Source of the DNA: Thermoanaerobaculia bacterium
GTDB lineage: Bacteria > Acidobacteriota > Thermoanaerobaculia > Multivoradales > JAHEKO01
Assembly: GCA_945787635.1 (NCBI GenBank)
Contig: CALZIK010000054.1
Location: forward strand, 28,091-92,090
DNA: 64,000 nucleotides
Reading direction: 5' to 3'
Numbering within the stretch: the stretch's first letter is position 1; the number at the start of each line of letters is the position of its first letter. Below the pieces are notes generated by a model that worked only from the letters and a program-made list of their open reading frames with translations, did not search any database and was not told the origin of the DNA. The position numbers and the translations under genes are program-made. Positions 33,271 through 42,464 of this stretch are shown here, piece after piece.

Positions 33271-33867
33271 ATGAAATCTTCCGGCGAAACAACCCGTTCG
33301 GGTGCCGAGCCCCCCGAGGTCGAGCTCGTCCAACGCGCCGCCCGGGGCGATTCGGGGGCGCTGTCGATTCTCTACGACCGCTTCTCCGGAATGCTGTTGG
33401 GTTTGGCGACCAAGATCCTGGGTGATCCAGCCGACGCGGAGGACGTCCTGCAGGAGGTCTTCGTTCAGGTCTGGAAACAGGCTGGCAGGTATCAGTCGAG
33501 CCGTTCCTCGGTGTCGACCTGGCTGGTCCTGATCACGCGCAGCCGGGCGATCGACAGGCTCAGAAGCCGCAACGTCAAGCTCCGAACCACGACCGAGGCA
33601 CGGAGAGAAAATCTCAATCCACATACATCCCCTGAGGGCATGCGCACCGTAATCCTGAAGGAGCGTCGCAAGCGGTTGGGAGAGGAGCTGGCGAATCTGC
33701 CACCGGAACAGAGGGACGTTCTCGAGATGGCTTACTACAAGGGGATGACACAGCGCGAAGTGGCCCAGGCGACCGGCATACCGCTCGGCACCGTCAAGAC
33801 CAGAACCCTGCTCGCGATGAAAAAACTGCGCAGCGCTCTCGAGAGTGAGATCGAGGAATTGCTTTGA
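33271..33867 (+). CDS. ECF sigma factor
   Basis: A 198-residue ECF sigma factor of the SigK/RpoE type. Region 2 is seen in ALSILYDRFSGMLLGLATKI and DAEDVLQEVFVQVW, region 4 in PPEQRDVLEMAYYKGMTQRE and IPLGTVKTRTLLAMKKLR. It directs RNA polymerase to a stress-type promoter set. The stop overlaps the TTG of the anti-sigma gene. The starting ATG overlaps a possible distal start of the divergent LOG-like gene. Confidence 0.9.
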   Translation: MKSSGETTRSGAEPPEVELVQRAARGDSGALSILYDRFSGMLLGLATKILGDPADAEDVLQEVFVQVWKQAGRYQSSRSSVSTWLVLITRSRAIDRLRSRNVKLRTTTEARRENLNPHTSPEGMRTVILKERRKRLGEELANLPPEQRDVLEMAYYKGMTQREVAQATGIPLGTVKTRTLLAMKKLRSALESEIEELL

Positions 33868-34760
33868 ACGACAACCCAAGAAACGAATCAGACATCGATG
33901 ATGCGGTGATTCTCGAATGGCTGGAGGCGGCCGACCTGGACCGGGTACCAGGCTCCGACGCACTCGCGCCGTCCGACCGGCCGTCCGGCAGGCCTGATAA
34001 CGAGGCGGGCAGCCGGGAGGACCGCCTGCGCCGCGAGTACCTGGAGGTGCTCGGGCTTCTCCCGTACGAGCTCGAGCCGGTTGCGCCGGCGGCCGAAACC
34101 AAACAGCGAATTCTCGCCGCCGTCGGTGGGAGCTCGACCGAGGAGGGCCGGCCGGCGTCGGGCCCACGGGTCGCACGGGGCCCTCGGGTTGTCGCACCGG
34201 GCGGCCGCGGCTGGCTACTTCCGCTGGCCGCGAGTCTAGCGTTGGTTCTGATGGCGGTTTCGGGCTGGCTGGTGCTGCAGGTCCGCGCACAGCGCGTTTT
34301 GATCGCCGACCTCTCGGCTCGGCTCGATCAGGGCCGCTCGACCGAGGCGGCTCTGGTGGCGTCGCGAGGCATGCTCGCCGAGGCACGCTCGAGGCTCGAT
34401 ATGATGACCGCTCCGGGCACGCAGTTTTGTGCACTGCGCCCGCCGGAGGGGAGCCTGGCCTCCGGTGCGTTGGGCGTAGTGGTCATGCATCCGGCCGGGG
34501 AGGACTGGTTCCTGCGCATCGAAGGCCTCGAGCCCTGCAGCCAAGGCCGCAAATATGTCGTCTGGTTTTCGACCGAGAGCGGCGAAGTGCCCGGTCCGGT
34601 GTTTGCCGTCAAGAACTCGGGAGAGACGGTCGAGCTGAGCCTGACCGACCAGCCGCCCGGTATCGAAGCGATCATGATCACTCTCGAGGCCGACCCGACT
34701 CCGCAGGCGCCGTCGATGAAGCCCCTGCTCTTCGGCGACGAGCGCACGCAGCTTCTTTAG
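33864..34760 (+). CDS. Anti-sigma factor (RskA-like, membrane-anchored)
   Basis: A 298-residue protein coupled to the ECF sigma gene. A cytosolic N-terminus (about 1-110), one transmembrane helix (LLPLAASLALVLMAVSGWLV), a short coiled segment and a periplasmic RskA C-terminal domain (GVVVMHPAGEDWFLRIEGLE, KYVVWFSTESGEVPGPVF, IMITLEADPTPQAPS) give the RskA layout. The usual cytosolic H-x3-C-x2-C zinc motif is not seen, so it is of the zinc-free type. TTG 33864 overlaps the sigma stop. It would hold the sigma factor inactive at the membrane until proteolysed. Confidence 0.83.
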   Translation: MNDNPRNESDIDDAVILEWLEAADLDRVPGSDALAPSDRPSGRPDNEAGSREDRLRREYLEVLGLLPYELEPVAPAAETKQRILAAVGGSSTEEGRPASGPRVARGPRVVAPGGRGWLLPLAASLALVLMAVSGWLVLQVRAQRVLIADLSARLDQGRSTEAALVASRGMLAEARSRLDMMTAPGTQFCALRPPEGSLASGALGVVVMHPAGEDWFLRIEGLEPCSQGRKYVVWFSTESGEVPGPVFAVKNSGETVELSLTDQPPGIEAIMITLEADPTPQAPSMKPLLFGDERTQLL

Positions 34761-34863
34761 CTGCGTCGCCGGGGAATTTCCCGAGCGGCCGGGATCGTTG
34801 ATACGGTCGAGGGCACGGTTCGGAGTTCGAACCGGCACCCACCTAATTGAAGAGGAAACCGCC

Positions 34864-35562
34864 ATGGGTCTCTATTTGATGTTTCTGATTCCCCCGATGC
34901 TGCTGTCCCTGTGGGCGAGCTGGAAGACCAAAAGCGCTTTCGGCAAGTACTCCAAGGTAGCCACAGCGACCGGCCTGACCGGAGCCCAGGCGGCCAAGCG
35001 CCTGCTCGAGCGCGCCGGGATCACCGACGTTCAGGTGGTCAGCACAAGCGGTTACCTCTCCGATCACTACAATCCGACCAACAAGACCCTGGCGCTTTCG
35101 GAGCCGGTCTATGGCTCGAACTCGATCGCCGCGGTCGGAGTCGCTTGTCACGAGGCCGGCCACGCGATCCAGCACGCCCGCAACTACGCGCCGCTGTGGC
35201 TGCGATCCGCGCTCGTACCGACCGCGAACATCGGCTCCAAACTCGGCTACTTCGTGATGCTCGGCGGGCTCATGCTTCTCTACGCGGGCGGCGCGCTCGG
35301 TATGAAGATCTTCATGGTGGGCGTGGTGATGTTCTCGGCCGTGCTCTTGTTTCAGCTAGTGACCCTGCCGGTCGAGTTCGACGCAACCGCGCGAGCCAAG
35401 CGGCTGGCGGTCGAGTACGGTGTCGTACTCGAACAGGAAAGGGTCGGAATGGACAGGGTTCTCAATGCCGCGGCCCTTACCTATATCGCCGCTGCGATCT
35501 CGACGTTGATGACCCTGCTGTACTACTTGTACCGGGCCGGTCTGCTCGGCGGCCGTCGGTAG
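34864..35562 (+). CDS. Membrane zinc metallopeptidase (YugP family)
   Basis: A 232-residue membrane protein of the YugP/Peptidase M86-like family. An N-terminal membrane helix (LYLMFLIPPMLLSLWA) precedes the zinc motif CHEAGHAIQHARNY and NPTNKTLALSEPVY. Three further helices lie at about 125-145, 148-170 and 200-222. VTLPVEFDATARAKRLA holds a Glu likely to be the third ligand. ATG 34864 has GAGGAAA upstream. Substrate unknown; it follows the sigma/anti-sigma pair but with a 100-nt gap. Confidence 0.85.
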   Translation: MGLYLMFLIPPMLLSLWASWKTKSAFGKYSKVATATGLTGAQAAKRLLERAGITDVQVVSTSGYLSDHYNPTNKTLALSEPVYGSNSIAAVGVACHEAGHAIQHARNYAPLWLRSALVPTANIGSKLGYFVMLGGLMLLYAGGALGMKIFMVGVVMFSAVLLFQLVTLPVEFDATARAKRLAVEYGVVLEQERVGMDRVLNAAALTYIAAAISTLMTLLYYLYRAGLLGGRR

Positions 35563-35588
35563 CCAGCGGTAGCCGGCGGGCACCAGGC

Positions 35589-36944
35589 CTAGACCGGCGT
35601 TCCGAGCATATCCTCGAGCTCTGCGCGCCGGCGGTCCAGGTCGGCGTCGTTGGCCGCCTCGAGAACCAGCCTCAAGTACGGTTCGGTATTCGACGGCCGG
35701 ACATTGAACCACCAATCCGGGTACTGCACCGTGATGCCATCGAGGTAGTCGATCTCGCCGTCGGAGTACCTGTCCGCAAGCTCGGCCATCTTGCCTGCCT
35801 TGTCTTCGACCGTGAAGTTGATCTCTGGGCTCTTGGCGTAGCGCAGAAGGGGCTCGACCACTTTCGACATCGGGACCTTCTGTTCGCGGAGCAGGTTCAA
35901 CATCTCGACTACCGCCATGAGAGCACAGTCGGCGTAGTAGTTGTCTTTGAAGTAGTAATGGCCGGCGAGCTCGCCGCCGAAAACACCGTCTTTTTCGCGA
36001 AGGGTCGCCTTGATGAATGAGTGGCCGACGCGCTCGCGCACCGGGATGCCACCTTGCTCCCGGATGTACTCGGCGACCGCGCGGGACGATCGAAGGTCGT
36101 AGACGACGTGGCTCCCCGGCTCGCGCTGGAGAAGCTCCCCGCCAATCAGCGCGGTCGCAAGATCGCTACCCACGGAGTTTCCCTTCTCATCCACGAATGC
36201 TGCGCGGTCCGCGTCTCCGTCGAAGGAGATCCCGAGGTCGGCGTTCTCTCGGACGACCAATTCGCAGAGGTCTTGGAGGTTTTCCAGCTTGAGAGGGTTG
36301 GCCTCGTGATTCGGGAACGAGCCGTCGAGCTCGAAATAGAGTGGAATCAGCTCGATACCGAGCTGCTCGAGAAACCCGAGGTAGGTCGCGCCCATGCCGT
36401 TGGCGGCGTCCACCACGACGCGCAGCGGCCGCGTCGCGGTCGCGGGATGCAGAAACGAGAGCACGTGCTTTCCGTAGGCCTCGTTGAGGTTCCTGTGGGT
36501 AACGCTACCGGGGGTCGCGGCCTCTTCGAAGTCGCCCTTGGCGACGAGCTGCTCGAGCAGCGGGATGCCGTGGTCTCCGGAGACCGGGCGAGCGCCGTGG
36601 CGGCTGAACTTGAGCCCGTTGTACTCGGCGGGGTTGTGACTCGCGGTCACCTGGACTCCGCCGGCGGCCTCGAGGTGCCCGACCGCGAAGTAGTTGGTCG
36701 GCGTCGTGGCGAGCCCGATGTCGACCACGTCGAGCCCCGAGCTCACCAGCCCCTCGATCAGGGCCGTCTGCAGGGGTTTACTGTGGGGCCGCATGTCTCG
36801 GCTCACGACTACAGCGCCGCTGCGCTCGATCTCGGCCGGCTCCAGGGCGGCTCGGAAGGCGCGGCCGACGTCACGCGCGATGTCTTCGTTCAGTTGGCCG
36901 GGGTACAGTCCGCGGACATCGTAGGCCTTGAAGATTCCTGCCAT
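35589..36944 (-). CDS. Phosphomannomutase/phosphoglucomutase
   Basis: A 451-residue alpha-D-phosphohexomutase: VVSRDMRPHSKP, the phosphoserine loop TASHNPAEYNGLKF, the Mg site FDGDADRAAFVDEKG, the sugar loop GGELAGHYYFKDNYY and the phosphate site RPSNTEPYLRL. It interconverts hexose 6- and 1-phosphates for exopolysaccharide, LPS or glycogen; glucose-1-phosphate would feed the glgC product here. ATG 36944 lies 13 nt after ileS on the same strand, so they are likely co-transcribed. I leave the gene symbol open (manB/algC type). Confidence 0.9.
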   Translation of the reverse strand: MAGIFKAYDVRGLYPGQLNEDIARDVGRAFRAALEPAEIERSGAVVVSRDMRPHSKPLQTALIEGLVSSGLDVVDIGLATTPTNYFAVGHLEAAGGVQVTASHNPAEYNGLKFSRHGARPVSGDHGIPLLEQLVAKGDFEEAATPGSVTHRNLNEAYGKHVLSFLHPATATRPLRVVVDAANGMGATYLGFLEQLGIELIPLYFELDGSFPNHEANPLKLENLQDLCELVVRENADLGISFDGDADRAAFVDEKGNSVGSDLATALIGGELLQREPGSHVVYDLRSSRAVAEYIREQGGIPVRERVGHSFIKATLREKDGVFGGELAGHYYFKDNYYADCALMAVVEMLNLLREQKVPMSKVVEPLLRYAKSPEINFTVEDKAGKMAELADRYSDGEIDYLDGITVQYPDWWFNVRPSNTEPYLRLVLEAANDADLDRRRAELEDMLGTPV

Positions 36945-36957
36945 CTAGTGGTTTCCT

Positions 36958-39900
36958 CTAGTTCTCTTTCCCGCCCAGCTTTTCGATCTTGAAGGCGAAC
37001 TCCAGTTCGTCGATGGGGCGTGAGTGAAGGTTGTCCCGCTCGGCGGAGGTCTCGATCTCGAGGGCCAGGGTCTCGCCGGCGATCCAGTCTCGGTGAGCGG
37101 CGATGACCTCGGCGAGCGGTTCATCGGCCGCGTAGGTCAGACGGATTCGATCCGCGTAGTCGAGGTCGAGGTCCTTGCGTCGCTGCTGGACGCGATTGAC
37201 GATCTCTCTGGCGCGGCCCTCGGCGATCAGCTCGTCGGTGAGCCGGGAGTCCAGGGCGACCAGGAACTCGCTGTCGCCCTGCGTTGCCATGCCCTCTTTC
37301 TCGAGCATGCGCACCTCGAGGTCGTCGCCCGAGAGCGCAACGCTGGTTCCGCCGAGCTCGATCTGGATCGAGCCTTCGGTCTGGAGGTTGGCGGCCAGAA
37401 CGTCGCCGTCGGCCTCGGCCAGGGCTTTCTGAAGGGCTTTCATCTGCTTGCCGAAGCGCGGTCCGCATTTGCGAAAGTCCGGCCGGACCTCCTGATGAAC
37501 GTACTCGGCGCGATCTTCGGCCCAGAGGACTTCGCGTACGTTGAGCTCCTGGCGCAGGATCTCGAGATAGGGCCCGACTCGCCCTCGGGTGCTGTCGTCC
37601 GCGGTGACCACGGTTACCGACGCCAGCGGTTGGCGGGTTTTGAGCTGGTGGTCGTTGCGCGCCGCGTGCCCCAGCCGCACGATCTTCTGGATAGCCGCCA
37701 TGGCCGATTCGAGCTCCGCGTCCGCGCGGTCTTGGCGTACCGAGGGCCAGTCGGCCAGATGGACACTCTTTGCGGCGTCGCGTGCTTGGCTGCGGACCAG
37801 GTTGCGATGGAGGACTTCGGCAACGAACGGAGTGAACGGTGCGATCAGCAGGGTGATCCGGCAGAGCACCTCATACAGAGTCTCGTAGGCGCCGTCCTTT
37901 TCCTCGCCGGCCTCGGCGGCGGGGGACCAGAAGCGATCGCGGCTCCGGCGGATGTACCAGTTGGTCAGATCGTCTACGAAGCCCTCGAGCCCTCGGGCCG
38001 CATCCAGGATGCTGTAGGACTCGAGGCTGGCGGTGACCGCGGCGGTCAAGCGCTCGAGCCGCAGCAGGATCCAGCGATCCAACGGCGGGCGATCTTCGAA
38101 GCGGCTCGGCTCGCCGGTTGGCTCGGCGTCGCCGGCACAATGCGGCTTCCAGCCGTCGAGGTTGGCGTAGATGGTGAAGAAGGAAACTGCGTTCCACAGC
38201 GGGATCAGGAACTTCTGAGCGCTCTCTCGGACCAGCTTTGCCGAGAAACGCGAGTTGACCTCGGGGTTGTTGATGTAGAAATACCAGCGCAGCGCGTCGG
38301 CTCCGGTCTGCGAGAGGACTTCGATGGGATCGACGACATTGCCCAGGCGCTTGGACATCTTGCGCCCGGTCTCGTCGTTGATGTGCCCTAGCACTTTGCA
38401 GTTGCGGTAGGCGACCTGATCGAAGAGCAGAACGCCGAGCACATGGAGTGTGTAGAACCAGCCTCGGGTCTGATCGACCGCTTCGGAGATGAAGTCCGCC
38501 GGGAAGCCGATTCCGGCCGCCGGGTCGAACTCCTCGGTGGGGATTCCGATGAAATGGTGCTGGGCGAACGGCATGGCTCCGGAGTCGAACCAGGCGTCGA
38601 TCACGTCGCTGACGCGGCCCATCGAGCCGTCTTCGCAGTGGCTGCAGGGCCACACGAAAGCGGAGCCGTTGAAATCCCGATCCACGAACGGCCGGTGAGG
38701 ATCGAACTGCTCGCGGTCGTAGGGATCCCCGGGAAGCTCGCGTCCGGCCGCGGCGAAGAGCGATTGGTAGGAGCCGATCACCTCGATCGCATTGCATCGA
38801 TCGCATTCCCAGACCGGCAGTGGCGTTCCCCAATACCGCTTGCGCGACAGCGCCCAGTCGACGAGTCCCTCGAGCCATTTTCCGAACCGACCTTCGCCGA
38901 CGTGCTCCGGAGACCAGGCAATGTCGGCCCGGTTCTTCTCGATCAAGGCCGACTTGTAGCCGCCCTTGGTTGTTCGAACGAACCAGCTCTGGGAGGCGTA
39001 GTAGAGCAGTGGCTGATCGCAGCGCCAGCAAAAGGGGTAGTTGTGTCGGTAACGGTCGGAATGGAGGAGTAGCCCGCGCTCCTTGAGCTCCCGCGAGATC
39101 TTGGGGTCGGCATCCTTGATCCAGAGACCCCGGAAAGGCTCGGTGCCGTCGCCGTCGATATGACCGCGGGCGTCAACTGTATTCAACAGCGGAAGGCCGA
39201 GCCGGAGTCCGCTCCTGTAGTCGTCTTCGCCGAAAGCGGGGGCGGTATGGACGAGTCCGGTTCCCTCGCTCGCAGTGACGTAGTCGGCGGTGAAAACGCG
39301 CCACCCGTCGTCGTCGGAGGGCGCCGGGTCGAACGCAGAGGCGGCCTGGGTATCAGCGATCGGGATGCGGTACGGCCGGTCGTAGCGCAACCCGTGAAGC
39401 GCGGATCCTCGAAACTCGGCCAACGCGGGAAGATCGCGAAGGTCGATTCGTTCCTGCTTGCCTTCCCGCTTCAGGTCGAACGGGACTGCGCTCTCGAGCC
39501 CGGTGCCGAAGATCAGAGACCGTTCCGGGTCGCCGGGATCCGCCACCACCCTATAAACGAGGTCGGCGCCAACCGCCAGTCCGGTGTGGCCGAGAAGTGT
39601 CCAAGGCGTCGTCGTCCAGGCGACCAGGCTCGTGCCTTCCGGAATGCGCCAGGTTGCGCCTGCTTCGCTCGAGAGGTACTGGCCGGCTCGAACCGGAAAC
39701 CGCACCCACACGGAAGGGTCATCGACGTCCTGGTAGTTCTGCGCGACTTCGTGGCTCGACAGCGTCGTTCCGCAACGGGCGCAGTACGGTTGGATCTTGT
39801 AGCCTTGTTCGAGCAGCCCCTTGTCGTGGAGCGTCGCCAGGGCCCACCAGACGGATTCGACGTATCGGTTGGAGTAGGTGAAATAGGCTTCCTCGAGATC

Positions 39901-40335
39901 CACCCAGAACCCGACCCGCCGGGTCATTTCCCGCCACTGGCGCTCGTAGGTGTGAACGCTCTCGAGACAGGCGCGGTTGAAGCGCTCGACTCCGTACGCC
40001 TCGATGTCCTGTTTGCCGCTGAATCCCAGGCTCTTCTCGACCTCGATCTCGACCGGCAGGCCGTGAGTGTCCCAGCCCGCTTTGCGCGGAACGCTGAAAC
40101 CACGCATGGTCTTGTATCTTGGAAAGAGGTCCTTGACGACTCGAGTCAAGACATGGCCGATGTGGGGTTTGTTGTTCGCCGTCGGCGGACCTTCATAGAA
40201 AATGAAGGGCTCGCGTTCAGCGGTCTTGGCCAACGTCTGGTGAAAGACCTCCTCTCTCTCCCACTCCTCCAGCACCTCCAGCTCGAGAGCCGGAAACGGG
40301 TAGCCGGTAGGCAAAGCTGGGAAAGAATCGGCCAT
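36958..40335 (-). CDS. ileS: Isoleucyl-tRNA synthetase
   Basis: The 1125-residue class I synthetase has the HIGH motif in NNKPHIGHVLTRVV, DTHGLPVEIEVEKSLG, the editing domain (SEGTGLVHTAPAFGEDDY), and KMSKR in TGRKMSKRLGNVVDP. Length and motif set fit the larger eukaryote-like IleRS type, which is often resistant to mupirocin; this subtype call is inference. ATG 40335 has AAGGA about 6 nt upstream and starts the conserved sequence. It precedes the phosphohexomutase gene by 13 nt on the same strand. Confidence 0.95.
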   Translation of the reverse strand: MADSFPALPTGYPFPALELEVLEEWEREEVFHQTLAKTAEREPFIFYEGPPTANNKPHIGHVLTRVVKDLFPRYKTMRGFSVPRKAGWDTHGLPVEIEVEKSLGFSGKQDIEAYGVERFNRACLESVHTYERQWREMTRRVGFWVDLEEAYFTYSNRYVESVWWALATLHDKGLLEQGYKIQPYCARCGTTLSSHEVAQNYQDVDDPSVWVRFPVRAGQYLSSEAGATWRIPEGTSLVAWTTTPWTLLGHTGLAVGADLVYRVVADPGDPERSLIFGTGLESAVPFDLKREGKQERIDLRDLPALAEFRGSALHGLRYDRPYRIPIADTQAASAFDPAPSDDDGWRVFTADYVTASEGTGLVHTAPAFGEDDYRSGLRLGLPLLNTVDARGHIDGDGTEPFRGLWIKDADPKISRELKERGLLLHSDRYRHNYPFCWRCDQPLLYYASQSWFVRTTKGGYKSALIEKNRADIAWSPEHVGEGRFGKWLEGLVDWALSRKRYWGTPLPVWECDRCNAIEVIGSYQSLFAAAGRELPGDPYDREQFDPHRPFVDRDFNGSAFVWPCSHCEDGSMGRVSDVIDAWFDSGAMPFAQHHFIGIPTEEFDPAAGIGFPADFISEAVDQTRGWFYTLHVLGVLLFDQVAYRNCKVLGHINDETGRKMSKRLGNVVDPIEVLSQTGADALRWYFYINNPEVNSRFSAKLVRESAQKFLIPLWNAVSFFTIYANLDGWKPHCAGDAEPTGEPSRFEDRPPLDRWILLRLERLTAAVTASLESYSILDAARGLEGFVDDLTNWYIRRSRDRFWSPAAEAGEEKDGAYETLYEVLCRITLLIAPFTPFVAEVLHRNLVRSQARDAAKSVHLADWPSVRQDRADAELESAMAAIQKIVRLGHAARNDHQLKTRQPLASVTVVTADDSTRGRVGPYLEILRQELNVREVLWAEDRAEYVHQEVRPDFRKCGPRFGKQMKALQKALAEADGDVLAANLQTEGSIQIELGGTSVALSGDDLEVRMLEKEGMATQGDSEFLVALDSRLTDELIAEGRAREIVNRVQQRRKDLDLDYADRIRLTYAADEPLAEVIAAHRDWIAGETLALEIETSAERDNLHSRPIDELEFAFKIEKLGGKEN

Positions 40336-40394
40336 GGGGTTCCTTCGAGGTCGCGGTATCTTACTCGCGATCGCTTGATTGGATCGGGAGCGGA

Positions 40395-41402
40395 TCACAC
40401 CGAGTTGGCGTGCGAGGCCTGGCGAGTGAGGAAGCTCTCGAGCGGTCTTTCGAGCCTGGCGGGGATCTCGGCGTGAGGCAGGCTGCCCGCCCCTTCGAAA
40501 ACCTCCAGCTCCGCTTGGGGAATGCGCGCAAGCCAGAGGTCGGCGATCTCGAGCGGCGTCGCCGCCTGGCGACCCCAGGCGATCCAAGTCGGTACCTCCA
40601 GCCGCGACAGCGTCTCGTCGATCCGATGATTGAGGTATCCGCTCAGAAATGCGGCGAGGGCGAAGTGCGATCCCGGCTGATGGCTCGACAAGTAGTGATG
40701 CTCCACCCGAGCCCCATCCACGCGATCCGCCGTCGCGAAGGCTTCCCTCCTGAGATAGCTGGAAATGGCCTTACGGCTGGTGTAGAGGTTGAGCGCAGAG
40801 GTGCCCACGATCGGGAGCCGCAGCATCCGGTTGACGAAAGCGTCCTTGACGTCGGGCTCCTCGCCGCTGACCGCGATGCCCGACGGGACTATGAGCGCCA
40901 GCGCGCCGACGGCCTCGGGCCGATCGACGGCGACCTGGGCCGCATAGGCGGCGGGCAGGCCCGCGGCCAGCACGGTGGCCTGGGCGCCGACCACGTCATC
41001 GAGAAAGTCGGCGAGCAACTCGATGTAAAGCTCGCCGTCGTAAGCGATCGCCGGCTTCTCCGAGCCTCCCCACCCGAGAAAATCCGGGGCGAACACCTCG
41101 AACCGGGTCGCGAGCCTCTCGGCCAGCTCCTGCCACTCGCGCGCGTCGTGACCCGGACCGAAAGAGTGCAAACACACCAGGGCGGGTCCGCTGCCCATTC
41201 GGCGAAACGCCACCTCGCCGGATCTCCACGCATATCGTTGGCCTCGGCCCCAGCCGCCGGTTTCGAGACGCTGGTTGCGCCTCGCGATGATGGCGTTGGC
41301 GGCAGCCGGCAAGCCGACCGCGACGCCCCCGAGCAGCAGGGCTCGCAGCAGGCCGCTGCGCCGTTTGCGGCGGTGCTCCTCGGAGCGGCTTCGAGCGACC
41401 AT
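40395..41402 (-). CDS. Alpha/beta-hydrolase-fold protein without nucleophile serine
   Basis: A 335-residue protein with an N-terminal signal/anchor (LLRALLLGGVAVGLPAAANA) and an alpha/beta-hydrolase domain: LVCLHSFGPGHDAREWQELA and DFLGWGGSEKPAIAYDGELY are typical. At the nucleophile elbow, where S should stand, the sequence is LAAGLPAAYAAQVA, so the serine is Gly. A His near the C-terminus is kept (GSLPHAEIPARLERPLESF). It is likely catalytically dead or uses another residue. It lies 59 nt upstream of ileS on the same strand. Confidence 0.7.
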   Translation of the reverse strand: MVARSRSEEHRRKRRSGLLRALLLGGVAVGLPAAANAIIARRNQRLETGGWGRGQRYAWRSGEVAFRRMGSGPALVCLHSFGPGHDAREWQELAERLATRFEVFAPDFLGWGGSEKPAIAYDGELYIELLADFLDDVVGAQATVLAAGLPAAYAAQVAVDRPEAVGALALIVPSGIAVSGEEPDVKDAFVNRMLRLPIVGTSALNLYTSRKAISSYLRREAFATADRVDGARVEHHYLSSHQPGSHFALAAFLSGYLNHRIDETLSRLEVPTWIAWGRQAATPLEIADLWLARIPQAELEVFEGAGSLPHAEIPARLERPLESFLTRQASHANSV

Positions 41403-41463
41403 GGGTGGGCGATGATAGCAGCGGTGCAGGTGGCCGGTTGGAACTTCCTTGCGACGGCGCGAT

Positions 41464-41478
41464 GTTACAGTAGGTAAC
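41464..41478. promoter_or_regulatory. Small palindrome in the divergent promoter region
   Basis: GTTAC and GTAAC arms separated by 5 nt lie between the divergent hydrolase and rlmH genes, with a TACAGT -10-like hexamer inside. It could be an operator. No second copy was noticed. Confidence 0.25.
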
Positions 41479-41501
41479 AACCGAGCCGACCTTTCTCTCC
41501 A

Positions 41502-41990
41502 ATGAAACACAAGACCAGAACCGACATCCTGGTGATCTGGGCGGGTAGGCACCGTCGTGACGGCTGGTCCGAGCTGTGCGAGAGGTATGCGCGGCGGATC
41601 CGTCCCATGGCTGGCCTCGAAGAGTTGGTGGTCAGAGTCCCGGGAGGAGGTGACGGCAAGCCGCGGTTGGAGGCCGAAGGCAGGGCGATTCTGGCGGCGC
41701 TGCCGGACCGCGGCTACGTCGCTACCCTCGATTCCCAGGGAGAGCAGCGCACCTCCAAGCAACTCGCGGCGTGGCTCGGCAGGCGCCTGGAGGGAGCACG
41801 ACGGCCGCTGGTTTTCGTCGTCGGCTCGGATCTTGGCCTGGCCCGTAAGATTACCGAAATGGCCCACGAAAGGGTCTCTTTCGGCCTGGGCACTCTCCCC
41901 CACGAGCTCGCAAGAGTAGTGCTCCACGAGCAGATCTACCGCAGCCTATCCATTTTGGGAGGAATGAAGTACCATCGCGAGCCGTTGTAA
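41502..41990 (+). CDS. rlmH: 23S rRNA pseudouridine1915 N3-methyltransferase
   Basis: A 162-residue SPOUT methyltransferase. The SAM-binding trefoil knot is seen in FVVGSDLGLARKITEMA and the conserved end in GTLPHELARVVLHEQIYRSL and GMKYHREPL. It methylates pseudouridine 1915 in ribosomal helix 69. ATG 41502 gives normal length. It heads a run with the DksA-like, LapAB-like and holA genes, all on the plus strand. Confidence 0.92.
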   Translation: MKHKTRTDILVIWAGRHRRDGWSELCERYARRIRPMAGLEELVVRVPGGGDGKPRLEAEGRAILAALPDRGYVATLDSQGEQRTSKQLAAWLGRRLEGARRPLVFVVGSDLGLARKITEMAHERVSFGLGTLPHELARVVLHEQIYRSLSILGGMKYHREPL

Positions 41991-42044
41991 GGGTCGACGA
42001 CCGGGAATAGTTGGCCATGGTCGCCGAACCAGGAGGAGAAACGC

Positions 42045-42446
42045 GTGGGAAGAGCTGTCAAGACGAAGAAGAAGCTAACGGCCGTGACGAGCCGGCAGGC
42101 GGAGATGATCCGGAAGCGGTTGAAGACGAAGCGTGAAGAGATCATGGCGCTCTACGAGCACGACCTGCGGGTCGGCCAGGGGCTGAGCGATGCGGGCGCC
42201 GAGGACCTCGTCGATCGGGCCAACGACGCCTACAACCGAGAATTCATGCTGTCGCTCTCGGGAAGCGAACGGGACGCTCTGCTCGAGGTCGAGCAGGCTC
42301 TCGAGCGTCTCGAGCAGGGAGGCTTCGGCAGCTGCGACCATTGTGACGACAAGATTCCCGCGAGGCGCTTGCAGGCGGTTCCGTGGGCGCGATACTGTAT
42401 CGACTGTCAGGAGCAGGCCGAACAGGGGCTCTTGCCGGAGAGCTAG
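42045..42446 (+). CDS. DksA/TraR-family zinc-finger protein
   Basis: A 133-residue protein: an N-terminal coiled-coil (RKRLKTKREEIMALYEHD) and the zinc finger SCDHCDDKIPARRLQAVPWA followed by YCIDCQEQAEQG (C-x2-C-x17-C-x2-C). DksA-type proteins bind the RNA polymerase secondary channel with ppGpp. GTG 42045 was chosen because AGGAGGAG lies 6 nt upstream. The coiled-coil tip lacks the canonical DxxDxA in the expected place, so a DksA-like regulator rather than DksA itself is likely. Confidence 0.82.
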   Translation: MGRAVKTKKKLTAVTSRQAEMIRKRLKTKREEIMALYEHDLRVGQGLSDAGAEDLVDRANDAYNREFMLSLSGSERDALLEVEQALERLEQGGFGSCDHCDDKIPARRLQAVPWARYCIDCQEQAEQGLLPES

Positions 42447-42464
42447 ACCGCCAGGCAGCCGGAG

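Noticed and set aside
39160..40476. 438-codon plus-strand frame in the ileS region
   Set aside because: Antisense of ileS; composition-driven.
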